32,381 nucleotides of DNA. Origin: Mesotaenium endlicherianum (Eukaryota; Streptophyta; Zygnematophyceae; Zygnematales; Mesotaeniaceae). The first letter of the stretch is position 1, and each line of letters opens with the position of its first letter. The notes below the pieces were generated by a model that saw only the letters and a list, made by a program, of their open reading frames with translations, ran no database searches and was not told where the DNA came from. The DNA lies in assembly GCA_009602735.1 (NCBI GenBank), contig WELA01008151.1, positions 1 through 32,381 of the forward strand, in the 5' to 3' direction. The translations under genes and the position numbers were made by a program. Below are positions 1 to 8,816 of the stretch, piece by piece.

Positions 1-565
1 GCTAGTTTGAGACCTTGTCCTTACCATACAAAGAAGATTGTGATAACTGCTCCGATACCACTGAAATGAATCGTCTTTCCAAATAAACGATTAATAAATT
101 AATAAAGATCTTTATATCAGCAAGTAATCTTTATGGTAATTTTTGTTAACTGGTTAAACGGCAAAGGACAACACACTAGCAGTGAATAATACTCGTGAGT
201 CAAATGCGAGTAAACTAGCATCAATAATGCAAATCAGTAAACTCATACATAAGCAAGGTTAGAAGACAGTGCGGATCAATGGCTTCTCGCCTTGGATTCA
301 GATCCCTCTCAGTAAGCTGTACAAGAGAGTTGGCCTCGTTTCCGATTGCCGAACTCGAGAGCAATGCCTAGCGTATGTACATGGAATGAGTTTACTGTTC
401 AACGGTCAGTGCGATGGCACCGCCTACCCGGGAGTTAACCACGTTGGTAGAACCTCGGTTAACCAAATCCACCGTCATCTCCCATCATCTACCATCCATC
501 ATAGGGATGTCATCTGGCCATTCATCCAGCATATCGTTCTTAGGTGTATGTCAAGGCAGTTCGCT
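1..565 (-). mobile_element. Inverted, truncated family-A LTR with PBS and gag start
   Basis: This is the reverse complement of the 5' end of a family-A Ty3 element. Reading on the minus strand, the LTR runs from 565 to 62, ends in TGAAATGAAT when read on the plus strand, and lacks about 210 bp of its U3 start compared with the LTR at 6568. The complement of the PBS lies at 49-60. The gag start codon complement is at 25-27, and nine gag codons (MVRTRSQTS) run off the left edge. At about 565 the sequence switches abruptly to plus-strand gag 3' sequence. Its variants (for example the region matching 15420-15510) look closer to the LTR at 14799 than to the LTR at 6568. It may be the head of a minus-strand element beyond the window or a local inversion. 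Confidence 0.9.
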
Positions 566-703
566 AAGCCGAGACCAGCCTCAGCAAAATCCACTTGCTA
601 CCATTGTCAGCAGAAAGGCCACTATAGAGAACAGTGTCCAGTCAAGCACCTGCCCAAGGTCGAGAGAAAAGACCAGCCTTTAAAAGACAGCAACAGTCAG
701 TAA
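566..703 (+). pseudogene. gag: gag 3' remnant with zinc knuckle
   Basis: Only the C-terminal end of Gag survives, starting at KPRPASAKS and containing the CCHC knuckle [14 protein letters not shown]. The stop TAA is at 701-703, at the same place as in element 2. An open frame continues upstream into the inverted LTR from about 269, but that part is antisense LTR sequence fused by the rearrangement and not real gag. The remnant retains the overlap with pol and the frameshift signal. Confidence 0.9.
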
Positions 704-718
704 TCCAGTCTACTGACT
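679..718 (+). promoter_or_regulatory. -1 ribosomal frameshift signal, element 1 copy
   Basis: The heptamer T TTA AAA (679-685) is in the gag zero frame. A 9-nt spacer follows, then a hairpin with AGTCAGTA (695-702), an 8-nt loop and TACTGACT (711-718). The gag stop lies across the end of the 5' arm. Compared with element 2 the stem is two pairs shorter because of one substitution after the 3' arm. Pol lies in the -1 frame from 685 on. Confidence 0.75.
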
Positions 719-3700
719 ATGAGGATGCTAGAGATAGTCAGTCGTCACTAGCTGCCCTCGTAGCAGGTATTATGGGTCCTGCTGAACTGGATTCACTATG
801 CATGCCTGACAAACAGATAAAGGAGACCATCAGCAATATAGACGTCCAGAGAGTGCACACTCTGGATGCTCTTGTTCCACCTGATGTCCAACATTTCTTT
901 GCTACGTCAGGAGAACAATGCGAAAGTCAGGAAAAGACAGTCCCCCCTATCCTACTGCATTGCATGATTGCAGGTAGGAAGGTGAGGGCATTTGTTGACG
1001 GAGGGGCGTCACATACTTTTATTCACAAGGACTTAGTTAAGCGGCTAAGGCTGCCTACTGTCACCCAAGGGAATAGAAAAATATTCCTTGGAGATGCCTC
1101 AAGTATCCCGGGAGGAATTATAACCAAGCCTATTGAGGTCCANAAGTAGGTTTTGGCATTGCAGTTCTAACTGAAACGCTTACATTTGAGGTACTCAACA
1201 CTGGCTTTTATGATCTCGTGCTAGGCAGGTCCTGGCTTAATAGACATCAAGCTGAAGTGTGTTGGAGCAGAGGTACAGTTAAAGTGAGAGGAGCCAGTGA
1301 TGGGCAGACTGACTTGGCACCCACCAGTGCTCTTCCTCTTGTCCTGTGTGGATGGCAAATGAAGGAAAAGAAGAGGCTTCCAGAAGGATGCAAGTTGCTG
1401 AATGCAATGGAGTTCGTCAAAAGCTGGAACCAGAAGGAAGACAGAATGTTCTGTCTGCTGCTAAGAGAGGTACCTCCTCAACCTGAAGAAGTGGTTGAGA
1501 AAAAGGTAAGCCCTCCGGAGCACCCTACTGCTGCAAAAATTGTTGCTCAGTACACTGATGTATTTAATATGCCTCCAGGACTACCCCCTAAGAGGGAAGT
1601 AGATCATAGGATTGATTTATTACCTTGGAGTCAGCCACCTTGGCAACGCACGTATGGCTTGTCTTATGTGGAGAGCGAGGAGTTGAAAACACAGATTGCA
1701 GAGCTTGAGGAAAATGGTTATATTTCTCCCAGTAAATCACCTTACGGCGCACCCATCCTATTTGTTAAGAAAAAGGATGGCAGTATGCGGATGTGTGTGG
1801 ATTACAGAGCCCTGAACAGAATTACAGTAAAGAACAAGTATGCTTTACCCAGGATCGAGGACTTGCTTGATACCCTGTCTGGTGCTAAGGTGTTCAGTAA
1901 GATAGATCTCAAGAGTGGTTATCATCAAATCAGAATTGCTGAGGGGGATGAACACAAGACTGCCTTCCGCACACGTTATGGACACTATGAGTTCAACGTG
2001 ATGCCATTTGGACTGACTAATGCTCCTGCTACCTTTATGGGTGCTATGAATGACATTTTCAGACCTTATTTGGATAAGTTTGTGCAAGTTTTCTTGGATG
2101 ATATTTTAATTTTCTCTAAAGATGAAGCTCAGCACACTGAACACTTAAAGAAAGTGCTGGACACTCTGCGGAAAAATCACTTGTATGCTAAAATGAGCAA
2201 GTGTGATTTCTTTAAGGAAAGTATTGAATTCTTAGGCCACGTTGTCAGTAAAGAGGGCATCAGTGTGGATCCTAAGAAAGTCCAGACCATAAGGGACTGG
2301 CCAGTACCACAGTCTGTCTCTGAAGTTAGATCCTTCCTCGGGTTGGCTAACTACTATAGGAGATTTATTGAGAATTATTCCACAAAGGCCAGTAAACTGA
2401 CTGACCTTACTAAGAAAGACATCGGGTATGTGTGGGGGGAAGAGCAGCAGGCTGCCTTCCAGACCCTTAAAGATGCCCTTTGTTCTGCCCCAGTGCTAGC
2501 CGTGTATGACCCCAGCAAACCGGTGCAGGTGGTTACTGATGCCTCTGATTTTGCCATGGGTGCTATTTTGTTGCAGCCTGCTGACAAAACCACAAAGGAT
2601 GGTAAAGTACAGCAGGAGTGGCATCCTGTGTTGTATGAGTCTATGAAATTTAATCCAGCGGAGATTAATTACTCAGTGCATGATAAAGAGCTGCTAGCTA
2701 TCATTCATGTGCTCAAACAGTGGAGAGCAAACTTACANAACTTACATGATAAAGCCTTTAAGGTGATCACAGAGCATCTAGTTCTGACCCAGTTTCAGAG
2801 AAAGTCCAAGCTATCGAGGAGGGAGAACCGCTGGAGCCAGATGCTGGAGCAGTTCCAAGTCCAGATCGACTACAAACCAGGGAAGTTGAATCCTGCTGAT
2901 GCACTCTCTAGAAGACCTGACTTGCAAGAAAGGAACTTTAGTCAGCATACTGTAGATAAAGTCCTGTGTGCACTCACTTCACTAAAGGTGAAAAAGTCCT
3001 TCCTTGAACAACTTAGGAAAGCCTACCTTTCTGACCCAACATTTGAGCCCAGCCCCACTACTGGTATGTGTCGTGCTACTGCACTCGGGTATAAGCTCAA
3101 GGGAGGGGTCTGGGTGACTGAAACCACTTCAGGCAGGCTGAAGCTGGTCATTCCTAATAATTTGGAAATAAGGTCTCTCTTACTGAGTCAAGCGCATGAC
3201 AGTCTCATGGGTGGACATTTGGGGCAGGCCAAAACTGTTGGCAAACTAGCAAAACATTATCATTGGGAGGGGTTACCCCGGGAGGTCTTGAAATATGTCA
3301 ACTCCTGTGACNCTCCTGTGACGATTGTCAGAGAAATAAGTCTCGGCACACACCACCTGGAGATCTCTTGCAACCACTGTCCACCCCAACTGGGCGCTGG
3401 GAAACTATGTCCATGGTTTGGGTGGTTGCATTACCAAGAACTGCCAATGGGCATGATTCAATACTGGTAGTCGTGGATAAAATGACAAAAATGGTCATTT
3501 TTATCCCCACAACTGTCAAAGTCACTGCACTCGAAACGGAGAGACAGTTCTACAACCATGTAGTATGCCAACATGGGCTTCCATCTAATATCATCTCAGA
3601 CAGAGACTCAAAATTCACCTCTAAGTTCTGGAGAGCTTTAATGGGGTTAATGGGAGTCAAACAGCTGCTCAGCACAGCAAACCACCCTCAGACTGATGGG

Positions 3701-4510
3701 CAGACTGAAAGAACTAACCGAGTTCTGCAGGAGGTGCTGAGAGCATATATTAACCAAAAACAAGATAATTGGGATGACCTGTTGCCTCAAATTCAGTTTG
3801 CGGTCAACAGTGCGGTGCACGCGTCAACGGGCAAAACTCCTTTTGAACTCAGCCTGGGTAGAGTCCCTAAGTCTCCTCTAGATGTGCTAGGGGAATCTTT
3901 AACTCACCCTGAAGGGATTGACAACCCGGTCTCCCTCCAGTTAACTCAGGAGTTTGCTGACACCCTGTCAGAAGTCCAACGAAACTTGCACACGGCCCAA
4001 GAAAACCAACAAAAATACGCTAATCAACACCGTCGGGAACTGACATTTTCCAAGGGGGATTTAGTCAAACTGCATTCTCAGCACCTGTACCTCCCTGGTG
4101 TGGTCAAGAAAAAGCTTGGCCCTGTCTGGGTCGGTCCATATTCGGTGGTCCGTCGTGTCGGTCAGAATGCTTACAAACTGAACATGTCAGCTGAATACAA
4201 GGGGCACCCGGTCTTTAATGTCTCCTTCCTGGAACCGTACATCAAAGGTGATACACTGTTCACAGGTCGGTTCCCTGTCCAACCGGGACCGGTCCCCGCT
4301 GTCCGGGACGGCGACCCTGAGGAATATGAGGTCGATGAGATTTTAGACGCTCGCTCGGTCCGTCGATCGTCTAAATATGTCATGAAATACCTCATTCGAT
4401 GGAAGGGTTACGATGCCTCTGGGGACACTTGGGAGTTTAAGGACCACTTGACCAATGCCAAAGGGGCGTTGACACGGTTCCACCTTCGGGCCGCTGGAGT
4501 CCCTCCATAA
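685..4510 (+). pseudogene. pol: pol polyprotein of element 1, broken (PR-RT-RNaseH-IN-chromodomain)
   Basis: The pol frame opens in the gag overlap and encodes, in order: retropepsin ([10 protein letters not shown] near 1000, LVLGRSWL near 1220), reverse transcriptase ([18 protein letters not shown] near 2090), RNase H ([11 protein letters not shown] near 2540), integrase and a C-terminal chromodomain (EVDEILDA to IRWKGYDASGDTWEF, about 4330-4440). The frame is lost at N1143 (+2 nt against element 2) and at N3312 (+11 nt); the N at 2738 adds 9 nt and keeps frame. These breaks coincide with probable assembly joins. True base changes include integrase SMVW where element 2 has SMDW, which removes the first catalytic Asp, and RNase H TEH for TDH. 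The chromodomain is complete, unlike in element 2. The stop is TAA at 4508-4510. Confidence 0.9.
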
Positions 4511-4777
4511 CTGTCATTTCAGTTGACACGGGAAGGTGACAGGCGGTCCTGTCTCCATTTAAGTTGGAGGGGAAAATATATGACAGTTAGTGAGCGAGAG
4601 CGATAAAAACACACTCATACGTTTATGTGTAGCGCATCGCAACTACGTCAACTTTTAGCAATCATCCTGTAAGGTAAACAGCAGCGAAGCCACTATACTA
4701 AATACTAACATACTTCCTGCAATCCCTATGACAAAGGTCCATATCCTACTAACTTGTGCCCTGGTTACATGTGCAGG
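4511..4777 (+). other. pol-ORF3 intergenic region of element 1
   Basis: This 267-nt non-coding stretch holds a small hairpin (GACAGG 4538-4543 with CCTGTC 4548-4553), a polypurine-tract-like motif TTAAGTTGGAGGG (4559-4571) identical to the one before the 3' LTR, and the acceptor-like signal in front of ORF3. Relative to element 2 it lacks about 130 bp between the gcgataaaa motif and the catacgtttatg motif. Confidence 0.7.
4747..4777 (+). promoter_or_regulatory. Putative 3' splice acceptor before ORF3 (element 1)
   Basis: TACTAAC (4747-4753), a perfect branch-point consensus, is followed 24 nt after the branch A by a TGCAG acceptor (AG 4775-4776), and ORF3's ATG starts at 4778. The same layout is present in element 2. 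This suggests that ORF3 is translated from a spliced subgenomic RNA, as env-like ORFs of some LTR elements are. No donor is proven: the GTAAGG right after the gag ATG would leave that ATG out of frame with ORF3. Confidence 0.45.
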
Positions 4778-6454
4778 ATGGCGCCCACCACACAAAAGGA
4801 GGACAGAAAGCGCAAGGCAGAAGAAGCCAGGAGGACAATGGAGCAATACCAGAAGGAGCTGGCGGCGACGTCCCTCACCAGGAGAGAACAAGAAAGGGTC
4901 CGCAAACAACAAGAGGCGGCAGAAGAGGCACAGAGGAAGAAGGATCAGGAAGCGGAAAACCTCAGGAAGGCTGAGGAGGAGAGACAGAAGAAACAGCAAG
5001 AAGAAGCGGCAGCGGCAGAAGAGGAGAAAAGAAAAAAGATTGAAGCGGACAGACAGAAGAGCTTGGCCACTTACAGGTATACTGTGGTGGGTGGCCAAAA
5101 CTTCGATAACCTGAAGGAAGCATTGCTGGCAGCCCAGGAGATCAACAGGCTGGAACAGACAACACTGCTACAGAAGGAAGGAGCTACAGCACTGGACAGG
5201 TACATCGAGACACACACCGGCGTGGTCCTTTACGAAGATTATGCTAAGATGGTGGGCTATACAGCAGAGCAGGCCCGGTATCTCGCAGATGATTCAGAGG
5301 ACAAGCCGGTCCCCATACCGGGAATAGTGGGAGATCAGAGACTCATCCGGATGGTGAGCATGCGGCCCGATAGCTTTAAGGATACGGTATTCTACCTCAC
5401 ACTCCTGCCAGCTTACAATGAAGTTGAGAGAAGGAGCTGGGAGTACTTGGCCAGGGAAGCAGGACAGCAGATGTTCTCTCCCCACTGGTTCCCGTGTAAA
5501 CTGAGGAAGGCTGAGCACGGACCCCAGTACTACCAGCAGCCAACAGACTGGAGGTGGATGACCGTCACAAATAAGAAGCAGGAGTGTGACCGAGCCCAAC
5601 CGGATGACTTCCACTATGGCCTAGACGGCTATCTCATCCTACCACCTCACATTGCCCCTTGGGACCCCAGGCTGAATGGATGCCTGAGCAATATGAATGC
5701 AGAGACCAAGGAACATAGGAGGAGGGGAAGAGACTACTTCTCTAAGGGAAAGCATGCCTTTGTCAAATGGGCAAAGAATGCAGGCCGGATAGATATCAGT
5801 AGGCTGAAGGCCAAGCAACCTCCAGCGCGCCCTAAGAAAGGGAGGTCGGTAGACTACTCCATGTCTACTAGGGAGCAGGACGACTTAGTGGACGAGACCC
5901 CTACTCTCTCCGAGGAGGAGGATGAGGAGGATGAGGAAGGAGAACAAGGCAGAGGAGAAGCATCAGCAGCAGGTACTCAGGATACCCAGCGAGAGGCAGT
6001 GGCACTTCCTAAAGAACCACGATCAGGTGTGTGGAATGTGATCCCCGTTATGGCGACAACTGGACCCCGCGCTCGCTCCCCCAGCCCACCTGCCCAAGCA
6101 GGGGAAGAAGCTGATCTGACTGTACTGGGCAGCAGACACAGACAGAAATCCCCAGAGGACAGGGGTGCCAGAAGAGGGACACGCGGGTGGGCCAGAGGTA
6201 TGCCAGCCTCCCCCTCCGCTCAGGGGCATGTACCTCTAGCCAATGTATTTCAGCATCCTACTGGAATGCCTGTCTATGTGGGAATCAACACCCAAATAGT
6301 TGAAGAGCAGGCCACCATCCTCCGTTCTCCTCGAGGGCCAACTTTAGAGCAAACAGGGTTCTTTAGAAGGCCAGCTGACAGACCTAGAGGGCTGTCCAGA
6401 TCTAGGTCCAGATCTCCGTCCCCTGATCCTGAAGCCCCAGGAACCACCCCTTAA
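4778..6454 (+). CDS. ORF3, unknown 558-aa element protein (element 1)
   Basis: This is an intact ORF between pol and the 3' LTR in pol's orientation. I do not recognise the family. Visible parts: residues about 5-95 are a highly charged E/K/Q/R/A-rich predicted coiled coil; about 100-370 form a mixed, probably globular core with aromatic motifs such as SPHWFPCKLRK and PTDWRWMTVTNKKQ; about 380-400 are an acidic run (SEEEDEEDEEGEQ); the last ~150 residues are Pro/Arg/Ser-rich and end in an RS-repeat tail (LSRSRSRSPSPDP). There is no signal peptide and no membrane segment, so it is not a typical envelope protein. Start: an in-frame upstream frame exists to 4754, but the ATG at 4778 (CAGGATGGCG context) sits just after the acceptor-like AG. 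A nucleic-acid-binding or assembly role is only a guess from composition. Confidence 0.75.
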   Translation: MAPTTQKEDRKRKAEEARRTMEQYQKELAATSLTRREQERVRKQQEAAEEAQRKKDQEAENLRKAEEERQKKQQEEAAAAEEEKRKKIEADRQKSLATYRYTVVGGQNFDNLKEALLAAQEINRLEQTTLLQKEGATALDRYIETHTGVVLYEDYAKMVGYTAEQARYLADDSEDKPVPIPGIVGDQRLIRMVSMRPDSFKDTVFYLTLLPAYNEVERRSWEYLAREAGQQMFSPHWFPCKLRKAEHGPQYYQQPTDWRWMTVTNKKQECDRAQPDDFHYGLDGYLILPPHIAPWDPRLNGCLSNMNAETKEHRRRGRDYFSKGKHAFVKWAKNAGRIDISRLKAKQPPARPKKGRSVDYSMSTREQDDLVDETPTLSEEEDEEDEEGEQGRGEASAAGTQDTQREAVALPKEPRSGVWNVIPVMATTGPRARSPSPPAQAGEEADLTVLGSRHRQKSPEDRGARRGTRGWARGMPASPSAQGHVPLANVFQHPTGMPVYVGINTQIVEEQATILRSPRGPTLEQTGFFRRPADRPRGLSRSRSRSPSPDPEAPGTTP

Positions 6455-6552
6455 GGTGACAGGCTGAAAAGATAGTCAGTAAGGGAGGCTGGTCAGGGTC
6501 AGTTTCTTTATTTAAAGCTTTTGCAGTTTAATGTTGTCGAGGCGACAACAAG

Positions 6553-6567
6553 TTAAGTTGGAGGGAT
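6553..6567 (+). promoter_or_regulatory. 3' polypurine tract of element 1
   Basis: TTAAGTTGGAGGG plus two bases sits directly before the LTR start TGTAATGAAT, where plus-strand priming is expected. The same 13-mer occurs upstream of ORF3. Confidence 0.75.
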
Positions 6568-7286
6568 TGTAATGAATCAGTATATTAGTGGATATAATAT
6601 TCATTTAAATATAATAGTTAATTAAGTTCAGCCTGCTGAACTTTAGTTAATAATCAGTCTGCTGGACTTTACATAATTATCAGTTTAATGACTCGGCCAA
6701 AAGCAGCAGGCTGAAGTCAACTTAAGTCAGCTTGCTGACACATTCTTTGACAGCCAGCTGACTTCCGTACTCGGTAGCAGCGAACTGCCTTGATATGCAT
6801 CTAAGTGCGATATGCTAGATGAATGGCCAGATGACATCCCTATGATGGATGGCTATTCGGGATGATGGGAGATGGCGGTGGATTTGGTTAACCGAGGTCC
6901 TACCAACGTGGTTAACTCCCGGGTAGGCGGTGCCATCGCACTGACCGTTGAACAGTAAACTCATTCCATGTACATATGCTAGGCATTGCTCTCGAGTTCG
7001 GCATTCGGAAACGAGGCCAACTCTCTTGTACAGCTTACTGAGAGAACTCTGAATCCAAGGCGAGAAGCCATTGATACGCACTGTCTTCTAACCTTGCTTA
7101 TGTATGAGTTTACTGATTTGCATCATTGATGCTAGTTTACTCGCATTTGACTTACGAGTATTATTCCCTGCTAGTGTATTGTCCTTTGCCGTTTAACTAG
7201 TTAACGGAAATACCATAAAGATTACTTGCTGATATAAAGATCTTTATTAATTGTTAATCGCCTATTTGGTAAGTCGATTCATTTCA
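6568..7286 (+). repeat. Family-A LTR shared by elements 1 and 2
   Basis: The 719-bp LTR starts TGTAATGAAT and ends ATTCATTTCA, imperfect terminal inverted repeats with TG...CA ends. It is preceded by a PPT and followed by a PBS. The U3 part (about 6625-6761) contains a cluster of short palindromes built on CAGC/GCTG. Compared with the LTR at 14799 I count roughly 20 differences in the first 300 bp (about 6-7%), much more than between the internal regions. Confidence 0.9.
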
Positions 7287-7287
7287 G

Positions 7288-7299
7288 TGGTATCGGAGC
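7288..7299 (+). promoter_or_regulatory. Primer-binding site (initiator tRNA-Met type)
   Basis: TGGTATCGGAGC starts one base after the LTR. It matches the common plant tRNA-iMet PBS TGGTATCAGAGC except for one G. The unrelated element B (18004) has the same variant. Confidence 0.85.
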
Positions 7300-7320
7300 A
7301 GTTATCACAGTCTTCTTTGT

Positions 7321-8799
7321 ATGGTAAGGACAAGGTCTCAAACTAGCAACTCCCGAGACATGGAGAACCAGGATAACGAGAATGTCGAAAACCAGGCGGA
7401 AAGCCATGTAGCGGGAAACCGTACCTATTCGGAAGCAGTAGCGGATACTGCAGCTAGGGAGGCTGCAGATGAGGCAGCTGCTATTGCCTCAGTCGCAGCT
7501 CAGCAAGCTGAGGAGGAGATAGCCAGACTAGAAGCTGAACAAGTAGCAAAGGCCGCTGAAGATATACAAAGGAGGGAAGGACAGCCAGCTGACGAGCGCA
7601 CTGTTGAAGAACTTATGGCATCAAGGGCCAATGTTCTGAACCCACCTCCTGCCGTACAACTCAATGTACCCCTAGGTCAAATACGTGACCGGCTGAATGC
7701 GGCAGGAATTGCTGCTGCAGGAGCAAGAGGGATTGTTGAGGACACTACTCAGCGAGTAGATGCCAATGCTGCTGCTGCATTTGCTAATCTACCACCCCAA
7801 AATGTAGACTTGGGAGCATTGTTCGTTCAGATGCAGTCGCAAATGGCGACCATGTATCAGTCCCAGCAGGAGGACAAAAGAATCATAATGTCCCTACTCC
7901 GGGACAGAGACCAACTGGGGTCTCACACCACTAGTGGTGGTGGCCGAGGGCCTAGTAAGCCCAAGCCGAAACCTCCCCAGGACTATGATCCTGAGGGAAA
8001 CAGAAAATATTACCTGATCAAGTTTCTCGCGGATGTTGAGCAGTGGCTGGAGAACTACCCAGAACTGCAAGATTACGAGAAGGTCAGGCACACCGGTGCG
8101 CTACTGAAAGGCAGTGCCGCAGACTGGTGGCTTTACTGGAAGGAAGAGCGTAAGGCTCGGCAACTCGGTGACCCTACGTGGGTAGAGTTTGTCGAGAAGT
8201 TGCATGAGAAGTTTGATGTCATCAACCAGCAGGAGAAAGCTATCTATGCGATGATCTCCCTGACACTGAAGCAGACCACTTCAGTTGCTGAGTTTGCTCA
8301 AAAGTTCCAAGAGAACATGATGAAGCAGCCTGATTTGCCAGAACGGTATAGGATAGCATACTTCAGGTATGGCTTGAAATCCGAGGTCTCTGGTCATTTT
8401 GCTGAGAAAAAGTATGAGAAACTGGCTGACTTGATCCAGGATGCTGACGCCTGGGATCAGCAGCAGTTCAATCACAAGCGCCAGAGTAACGCTTTGGTGT
8501 CTAAGATTGTCAAAAAGCCCCACGGTTCCTACAATGCAGTTGAAGGAGACCAGGCTGAGGATAATCAGGGTGATGAATATGAGTATGAGTACAATGCTAT
8601 TCAGTCTAGAGGTAGAGGTGGTCCCTCTCGAGGTGGCTATGGAAGGGGTGGTGGTAGGACTAAGCCGAGACCAGCCTCAGCAAAATCTACTTGCTACCAT
8701 TGTCAGCAGAAAGGCCACTACAGAGAACAGTGTCCGGTCAAGCACCTGCCTAAGGTCGAGAGAAAAGACCAGCCTTTAAAAGACAGCAACAGTCAGTAA
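7321..8799 (+). CDS. gag: Gag polyprotein (element 2)
   Basis: This 492-aa structural protein forms the virus-like particle. Residues 1-90 are polar and Ala/Glu-rich. A glycine-rich linker with a [14 protein letters not shown] segment (about 200-220) leads into a retrotransposon Gag capsid region (about 220-390) with [10 protein letters not shown] and [15 protein letters not shown] Gly/Arg-rich stretch ([17 protein letters not shown]) precedes one CCHC zinc knuckle, [14 protein letters not shown] (458-471), which binds RNA. The start is the first ATG, 21 nt after the PBS. The gag ATG is immediately followed by GTAAGG, which also resembles a splice donor. The stop TAA (8797-8799) lies inside the frameshift hairpin. 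Confidence 0.92.
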   Translation: MVRTRSQTSNSRDMENQDNENVENQAESHVAGNRTYSEAVADTAAREAADEAAAIASVAAQQAEEEIARLEAEQVAKAAEDIQRREGQPADERTVEELMASRANVLNPPPAVQLNVPLGQIRDRLNAAGIAAAGARGIVEDTTQRVDANAAAAFANLPPQNVDLGALFVQMQSQMATMYQSQQEDKRIIMSLLRDRDQLGSHTTSGGGRGPSKPKPKPPQDYDPEGNRKYYLIKFLADVEQWLENYPELQDYEKVRHTGALLKGSAADWWLYWKEERKARQLGDPTWVEFVEKLHEKFDVINQQEKAIYAMISLTLKQTTSVAEFAQKFQENMMKQPDLPERYRIAYFRYGLKSEVSGHFAEKKYEKLADLIQDADAWDQQQFNHKRQSNALVSKIVKKPHGSYNAVEGDQAEDNQGDEYEYEYNAIQSRGRGGPSRGGYGRGGGRTKPRPASAKSTCYHCQQKGHYREQCPVKHLPKVERKDQPLKDSNSQ

Positions 8800-8816
8800 T
8801 CCAGTCTACTGACTGT
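8775..8816 (+). promoter_or_regulatory. -1 ribosomal frameshift signal (gag-pol), element 2
   Basis: Slippery heptamer T TTA AAA at 8775-8781 is in phase with gag codons CCT TTA AAA. The spacer is 7 nt (8782-8788). The stem is ten perfect pairs, ACAGTCAGTA (8789-8798) with TACTGACTGT (8807-8816), with an 8-nt loop. The gag stop overlaps the stem and loop. The -1 frame from 8781 is open to 12473 and encodes pol. Heptamer, spacing and stem all fit known retroviral -1 signals. Confidence 0.82.

Larger units (their letters stand above)
566..7286 (+). mobile_element. Ty3/gypsy chromovirus family A, element 1 (5'-truncated)
   Basis: Element 1 starts abruptly in the last 138 nt of gag, so its 5' LTR, PBS and about 90% of gag are missing. 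It then carries pol with protease, RT, RNase H, integrase and chromodomain, an intergenic stretch, ORF3, a PPT and an LTR (6568-7286) that is also the 5' LTR of element 2. Internal sequence is nearly identical to element 2 over long tracts. Pol is not functional as assembled. LTR-internal-LTR-internal-LTR arrays of this kind are expected from unequal recombination between LTRs. Confidence 0.9.

Noticed and set aside
269-565. Open frame fused to the gag tail (from 269)
   Set aside because: It is antisense LTR sequence read through the rearrangement junction; only the part after 566 is gag.
4655-5098. Minus-strand frame with leucine-rich, membrane-like sequence
   Set aside because: It is the antisense shadow of the E/K-rich coiled coil of ORF3; the hydrophobicity follows from codon complementarity.
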